Positions 60,311-64,000 of a stretch of DNA of 64,000 bases are shown here, piece after piece. Origin of the DNA: Methylomagnum ishizawai. GTDB lineage: Bacteria; Pseudomonadota; Gammaproteobacteria; Methylococcales; Methylococcaceae. Location of the stretch: assembly GCF_900155475.1 (NCBI RefSeq), contig NZ_FXAM01000001.1, positions 1,165,501-1,229,500 on the forward strand, given 5' to 3'. The notes under the pieces were generated by a model, which saw only the letters and a program-made list of their open reading frames with translations, ran no database searches and was not told the DNA's origin. The position numbers and the translations under genes are program-made. The number at the start of each line of letters is the position of its first letter. Positions within the stretch are counted from its first letter, which is position 1.

Positions 60311-60903
60311 TGCATCATCCTCGACGCGATGGCGGCGCGGATCGCCGCGATGCCCTCGGGGGAGACACCCGACTTGCGCCCGGCATCGGTGGCGGCCTCC
60401 GCTGCGGCGGCGCGTTCCTCGGCGCGGATTTCCTTCTCGCGCTCGGCGTTGAATTTGCGGCTGGCGATGTCCGCCCGCCCCAGGTCGGCCACCGCCTTGG
60501 CGATCTTCGCCGTGGTCTCGGCCAGGAGGTGCGGATCGTCGCCCGCCTCCTCGGCCTCGCGCAGGGCCACGGCGAGTTTGAGCAGCCGGGTTTGCAGGGC
60601 GCGGATGGTGGCCTCGCGGACGACGCCTTCGGGATCGTCGTTGGATTCCAGGCTTGCCTTGGCGACGTGGTACAGCTGGCGGCTCTCGGCCATGTCGGCC
60701 TCGAACTCTTCCTGGAACGCCCGGCCATGCCGATAGACCGCGCTGCGCCCGATCTTGAGTTCCAGGCCGGTCTCGGACAACCGGCTGTTCAGCCAGTCCG
60801 TCATCCCGGTGTAATCGCTGAACCCGTCGTCGATCAACCGCGCGTTGAATTCCGCGAGGATAGCCTTGGGCACCTCGGTTTTCAGGGTCGAGCGGCGGGC
60901 CAT
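60307..60903 (-). CDS. DUF3486 protein, Mu gp27-like (small terminase)
   Basis: A 198-residue helical protein of the DUF3486 family (MARRSTLKTEVPKAILAEFN, IGRSAVYRHGRAFQEEFEAD) with long coiled-coil stretches. In Mu this gene precedes the large terminase and is thought to be the small subunit that binds the packaging site. It overlaps both neighbours. Confidence 0.92.
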   Translation of the reverse strand: MARRSTLKTEVPKAILAEFNARLIDDGFSDYTGMTDWLNSRLSETGLELKIGRSAVYRHGRAFQEEFEADMAESRQLYHVAKASLESNDDPEGVVREATIRALQTRLLKLAVALREAEEAGDDPHLLAETTAKIAKAVADLGRADIASRKFNAEREKEIRAEERAAAAEAATDAGRKSGVSPEGIAAIRAAIASRMMQ

Positions 60904-61193
60904 CAGGCCAGTTCCCCGGGGCCGGGCTTGCGGATGCCGGGGATGTCCCGCGCCCCCTGGATGTGTTCCAGCCCTTCCTCGCCCAGCATCCCGATGAACA
61001 CGCCGCCGGATTCCCGCAGCGCGATGGCCCCCACGTTGTCGAGCCAGGCCAGTTCGGTGCGCACCTGGTCGCGGGTGGCGACGGTGCCGGACTGCCCGAG
61101 CCTACGCCGGAGGGCTTCCTGGTCCGCCGTGTAGGCCGGGGATTGGTTGAGTTGCAGCAGCAGCAGGAGCCGCAGGTTGTCGCGGTCGGTCAT
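60903..61193 (-). CDS. Mu gp26-like phage protein
   Basis: A 96-residue protein (MTDRDNLRLLLLLQLNQSPA, RRRLGQSGTVATRDQVRTEL) with winged-helix character, occupying the gp26 position. Function unknown in Mu. Translationally coupled to both neighbours. Confidence 0.82.
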   Translation of the reverse strand: MTDRDNLRLLLLLQLNQSPAYTADQEALRRRLGQSGTVATRDQVRTELAWLDNVGAIALRESGGVFIGMLGEEGLEHIQGARDIPGIRKPGPGELA

Positions 61194-61513
61194 TTCGGTT
61201 TCCCCATCGCTTCCAGGTAGCCCTCGATCCGGCCCATGGATTGGTTGGTTTTCCTGATTTCCTCCAGCACGGTGTCCACGCGGCGGTGGACGGCGGAAAG
61301 GTCGTCGTGGGTGATCGAGTTCTTGACCTCGGTTTCCAGCGCCTGGACGCGCTCGCCCAGGCGCTGGAACGTCATGCCGGTTTTCTCCTTGTGGGTGTCC
61401 AGCGCGTTGGCGGTGGCCCGGCCCCGCGCCGAACTGATGCCGTAGATCGCCAGCCCGAAATTCAGGACCAGCGCTATGGCGGACCAGACGTTGAAATCGA
61501 ACGACACATTCAT
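61190..61513 (-). CDS. DUF2730 protein, Mu gp25-like
   Basis: A 107-residue protein with one N-terminal membrane helix (VWSAIALVLNFGLAIYGIS) and a coiled coil (ERVQALETEVKNSITHDDLS). This fits DUF2730, encoded near lysis genes in Mu-like phages. ATG 61513 overlaps the lysozyme stop (ATGA). Confidence 0.85.
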   Translation of the reverse strand: MNVSFDFNVWSAIALVLNFGLAIYGISSARGRATANALDTHKEKTGMTFQRLGERVQALETEVKNSITHDDLSAVHRRVDTVLEEIRKTNQSMGRIEGYLEAMGKPK

Positions 61514-62016
61514 GGCCACAGCCCGATGTGGATCCATCCGCCCTCGTCCACGATCTCCGGGCGGCGGTGGGCGGCTTTGATGCGGTCCTTGCATTCGGCC
61601 AGGAGGTTGTCGAGCAGCGTCTTGTGCCGCTTCTTCATCAAGGGGATATCGACCAGCGAAGGGGTCTGGTTCTTGTTGCTGGTCTGGACGATGCCCTTGA
61701 AATCCATCGCCACGCCGTGGGCATGGTTGCTCCAGCGCGGGGGGCGGATCAGGGCACCGTTCGCCCGGCGGGCCTGCCGGGGGTTGTAGACGCCGACATG
61801 GGCGATATTCCAACCGGCGGATTCCAGCACGTCGTGCATCGCGGCCAGCACGGTGTCGGCGAACGCCCGCCCGCAGAAGATTGGGCTGGAACTCAGGGTG
61901 GGGCCGCGCTCGGTCACGTAATAGACCGGCTTGTCCATGGTCGCCAGGCAGGGTTCCAGGACCAGGGGCGCATCGGCGGGGCGCGATGAATGTTGGCGGG
62001 ACGGGACGACGATCAT
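61510..62016 (-). CDS. Phage endolysin, extensin/M15-like peptidoglycan peptidase
   Basis: A 168-residue enzyme with zinc-ligand motifs SNHAHGVAMDFKG (HxxGxAxD) and GWIHIGL, as in LAS/M15 peptidases that cut peptidoglycan cross-links. It has no signal peptide, so it would depend on the holin encoded next to it. It is used here in place of a Mu-type lysozyme. Confidence 0.85.
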   Translation of the reverse strand: MIVVPSRQHSSRPADAPLVLEPCLATMDKPVYYVTERGPTLSSSPIFCGRAFADTVLAAMHDVLESAGWNIAHVGVYNPRQARRANGALIRPPRWSNHAHGVAMDFKGIVQTSNKNQTPSLVDIPLMKKRHKTLLDNLLAECKDRIKAAHRRPEIVDEGGWIHIGLWP

Positions 62017-62189
62017 GGTTTCGCGCCCTCTTTGATGAGGACCGCGCCCAGGCCGCCCATGATTTCGGCGGTGCCCTGCACGGGGTTCCCGGCGGCGACC
62101 GTGGCGATGCCGACGACGATGGCGGTCAGGCCAGCCCAGGTGGAGGGTTCGCGCAAACGCGCCCAGAGGTAGGAGAGGATTTTTCGCAT
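62013..62189 (-). CDS. Small phage holin
   Basis: A 58-residue protein with a basic N-terminus (MRKILSYLWARLREPSTWAG) and hydrophobic helices (LTAIVVGIATVAAG and AEIMGGLGAVLI). It overlaps the endolysin start by ATGA. ATG 62189 was chosen because the longer frame has no coding character. Confidence 0.8.
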   Translation of the reverse strand: MRKILSYLWARLREPSTWAGLTAIVVGIATVAAGNPVQGTAEIMGGLGAVLIKEGAKP

Positions 62190-62280
62190 GGTGTTGCTCC
62201 GGTTGGACGGGACACCACGATACGCGAATATGGAAAAGCCGAGCCGCTGAAGCGTTTCAGCGTCCCGGCTCCGGGGGGGA

Positions 62281-62691
62281 TTAGAACAGTTCGGTCTGCC
62301 TGTTCTTGGCGGGAGATTGGGTGCCGCCAATGATGTTGTGAATTTGCCGTTCCGTCAAATGGTGGAGCGCCGCGAGGTCGGCGGTGGAGAATCCGGCCCG
62401 GCGCTGGGCCAGGATGCCTTCGTTGCGGACGCGCAGCCAGGCTTTATAACAGCGCGGGATATGGAGCCACTGGCCCGGATAGGCGTCGGCCAGCTTGGTG
62501 GCGGTGTCCAGGCCGAGTTTACAAGCGAGGGGTGTGGACTCCTTCACCGGCGGCACGGGCACCCAGATGCGCCGCCCGTCGAAGAGGCGGAGGACATCGA
62601 CGGCGACCTGCCGACCGCAGCGCCGGGCGATGTCCTGCACCAGGGTGGGCAGGCTGTACCAGTTGAGGCTATCCAGCCCGTCGAGTTCCAC
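62281..62691 (-). CDS. mor: Mor/C-family middle transcription activator
   Basis: A 136-residue regulator of the Mor family (LPTLVQDIARRCGRQVAVDV, RRIWVPVPP, and the C-terminal HTH in FSTADLAALHHLTERQIHNI). In Mu, Mor or C activates middle or late promoters, so it should switch on the lysis and packaging genes downstream. It starts with GTG and overlaps the gp16-like gene by 23 bases. Confidence 0.9.
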   Translation of the reverse strand: MELDGLDSLNWYSLPTLVQDIARRCGRQVAVDVLRLFDGRRIWVPVPPVKESTPLACKLGLDTATKLADAYPGQWLHIPRCYKAWLRVRNEGILAQRRAGFSTADLAALHHLTERQIHNIIGGTQSPAKNRQTELF

Positions 62692-63313
62692 GGCGGGATT
62701 CCCTGTGGGCCGGCGTCCAGGTCATCGGCTTCCCGCATTCCGCGCAAACCACCGGCCTTTCCCAGATCAAGGCCGTCGCGGCCTCGCGGGGGACGATGCC
62801 GGTATGCTCGCCGCAGGAGAGCCGTCCTTGCTGGATTTCGCGGTACAGCCACTTTTTCAACCGCTCGATGGCGGCGTCCCAATCGTCGGGACCGAACGCC
62901 TCCAGGAGCGCCGTGACATTGGCCGACCGGCTATTGCTGGCCCAGCTGCACAGCGCGGATTCCTCCGGGGATTGGATGATGCCCAGGGCATGGCCGCGCA
63001 GCCAGAGCTTGCGTAATTTCCGGGCCGGGTCGGTGCGGTCGATGGGGCGGCTTTTCTTGCCGTCCTGCTGCTTATGCTGGACCTTGAACCCGCACGCCTT
63101 GGCGTGGGCGAGGAGGCGTTCGCAGCCCGCGATGTCCGCGTCGCGGAGGCTATCGACCCCGGCGCAGCGGCGCTTGATCGCGGCCCATTCGTCGTCGTTC
63201 CATTTGAGGTTGGAGCGGGCCACGTTGCAGAGCTTGACGAGGCGTTTGAGTTCCGCCTCCTGGTTGGCGGCGAACTGCGACTGGGCGGCTGGGTGTTGTT
63301 GGTGGGTTGGCAT
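62669..63313 (-). CDS. GemA/gp16-like phage regulatory protein (DUF1018)
   Basis: A 214-residue protein with the DUF1018-like N-terminal half (LKRLVKLCNVARSNLKWNDD, LLAHAKACGFK, GRPRKLRKLW-type segment). The C-terminus carries a zinc-knuckle-like CxxC (VVCAECGKPM) and SCGEH. In Mu, GemA modulates host DNA supercoiling and gene expression. ATG 63313 was chosen because the longer frame overlaps the next gene without coding character. Confidence 0.85.
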   Translation of the reverse strand: MPTHQQHPAAQSQFAANQEAELKRLVKLCNVARSNLKWNDDEWAAIKRRCAGVDSLRDADIAGCERLLAHAKACGFKVQHKQQDGKKSRPIDRTDPARKLRKLWLRGHALGIIQSPEESALCSWASNSRSANVTALLEAFGPDDWDAAIERLKKWLYREIQQGRLSCGEHTGIVPREAATALIWERPVVCAECGKPMTWTPAHRESRRGTRRAG

Positions 63314-63314
63314 C

Positions 63315-63794
63315 TTATCTCCCGAGCGGGTCGTGGTGGTGGGGATAGGTGTGGGCGGACGGCCCGGCCTCGGCCAGGTCGGTGAACGCATCGACGCCGG
63401 ACATATGGATCACGGCACCGTGGTATATCTTGCCGTCGAGCAACGGCCCTTTCGGCTCGTCGGATTGGATGCGCTCCCAGAGCCAATGCAGATCGCCGGT
63501 GGACGCGGCCAGGACGATGAACTCCCGGCCTTCGATGATGAGGCCGGTGCAAAGGCCGGGATGACCGACATGGCCCTTACGGCTGAGTTGCTGGCCGACC
63601 AGGACTTTGGGAGGGGTGTGTGTGGGTTCGGACATGAAGGGTTCCTCAAGTTGCGCCGCCCCGGCCTCCAGGGCGTCGGCGGCTTGGTGTTCCTCGCGGA
63701 TGCGCCGGGGCGAATCCTCGTACAGGGCGGCGAGGCGATGGTTCGCCGCCGCCCGCCGCAAGGCGGCGATCCGCGCTTGTGTTGCCGCGTCCAT
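63315..63794 (-). CDS. Hypothetical phage early protein
   Basis: A 159-residue ORF. The N-terminal part is Ala-rich and helical; from MSEPTHTPPKVLVGQQLSRK onward it is compact and could be the true protein if the internal ATG is used. It overlaps the upstream stop by TGATG. Family not recognised. Confidence 0.6.
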   Translation of the reverse strand: MDAATQARIAALRRAAANHRLAALYEDSPRRIREEHQAADALEAGAAQLEEPFMSEPTHTPPKVLVGQQLSRKGHVGHPGLCTGLIIEGREFIVLAASTGDLHWLWERIQSDEPKGPLLDGKIYHGAVIHMSGVDAFTDLAEAGPSAHTYPHHHDPLGR

Positions 63795-64000
63795 CAGGTG
63801 GCGTCCGGGATGCGGGCGCGGTCGATCTCGTAGCCGAAGATGTTCTCGGACTTGATGGCCGCGCCGACCGTGACGAGGGTTTCGGTGTCGAGGTTCTTGA
63901 GCGCTTCCTTGTCGATTTCCTCCTTGGTCCTGATGCAGCCATCGAGCTTGAGGTCTTTCAGCGCTTGCAGGGTGTCAGCGACGCGCTTGACCAGCACCTT
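63794..64000 (-). CDS. Phage early protein, 5' end outside the window
   Basis: The last 68 or so residues of a protein (VADTLQALKDLKLDGCIRTK, AIKSENIFGYEIDRARIPDA). The frame runs off the window edge; a GTG at 63997 is possible but unlikely as a start. Its position suggests the early region of the prophage. Not recognised. Confidence 0.55.
   Translation of the reverse strand, partial: KVLVKRVADTLQALKDLKLDGCIRTKEEIDKEALKNLDTETLVTVGAAIKSENIFGYEIDRARIPDAT

Larger units (their letters stand above)
54169..64000 (-). mobile_element. Mu-like prophage, right-end portion (continues past the window)
   Basis: The gene order read leftward matches Mu: gp16, Mor, holin and lysozyme, gp25, gp26, gp27, gp28 terminase, gp29 portal, gp30/F, gpG. 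All genes are on the minus strand and many overlap by ATGA or TGATG. The boundary at 54169 begins with TG, as Mu-type ends do, followed by repeated transposase-site-like motifs. Protease, major head and tail genes expected after gpG are missing. The early end with transposase lies beyond 64000. Confidence 0.9.

Noticed and set aside
1-64000. CRISPR arrays or cas genes
   Set aside because: No regularly spaced repeats with unique spacers and no Cas motifs were seen.

Overview
The window looks like the chromosome of a high-GC gammaproteobacterial methanotroph (Methylococcaceae). It encodes a lanthanide-type methanol dehydrogenase (XoxF) with its accessory genes, and a PmoC subunit of particulate methane monooxygenase. 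All calls were made by reading the sequence and recalling protein families; no database search was run.

Layout. Positions 1-15800 are mostly core metabolism: the 3' part of a PAS-GGDEF-EAL signalling protein, a xoxF-xoxJ block with a metallo-hydrolase and a SoxYZ-like carrier, glycogen debranching enzyme glgX, a lone pmoC, an acetyltransferase, a porin and a di-heme cytochrome c peroxidase. Positions 16000-23330 form a cobalamin-riboswitch-controlled surface cluster: two large PKD-repeat proteins sharing a nearly identical 1.58-kb segment flank a TonB-dependent receptor. Positions 23387-26695 hold the divergent metR/metE pair (B12-independent methionine synthase), so B12 scavenging and B12-free methionine synthesis sit side by side. 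Positions 26700-31073 are metal genes: a Cys-rich protein, nikR plus a nickel/cobalt permease, and an arsR-arsI-arsC-acr3 operon.

Positions 31074-54168 are accessory DNA. A small helix-turn-helix gene is split by a 166-bp MITE with perfect ends and target duplication. A PD-(D/E)XK-like gene and a complete IS66-type element follow. A tyrosine integrase lies beside a copy of the 3' end of ssrA (tmRNA), the usual attachment site for such integrases. Next come a frameshifted PheC-AroQ fusion, remnants of CHAT and Rpn genes, and an XRE/ImmA plus PIN toxin-antitoxin-like pair. A two-gene operon then encodes a 1053-residue protein I cannot classify and a 1291-residue helicase-like ATPase. Last is a DUF4011 helicase gene of the Hhe defence type. 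This segment reads as a defence island, and the two-gene operon is the best candidate for an undescribed system.

The DUF4011 gene stops exactly where a Mu-like prophage begins (54169). The prophage runs leftward on the minus strand to the window edge. It shows Mor, GemA/gp16, holin, endolysin, gp25-gp27 homologues, terminase, portal, a MuF protein with a zinc-peptidase-like C-terminus, and gpG. No capsid protease, major head or tail genes lie between gpG and the phage end, so this half looks internally deleted.
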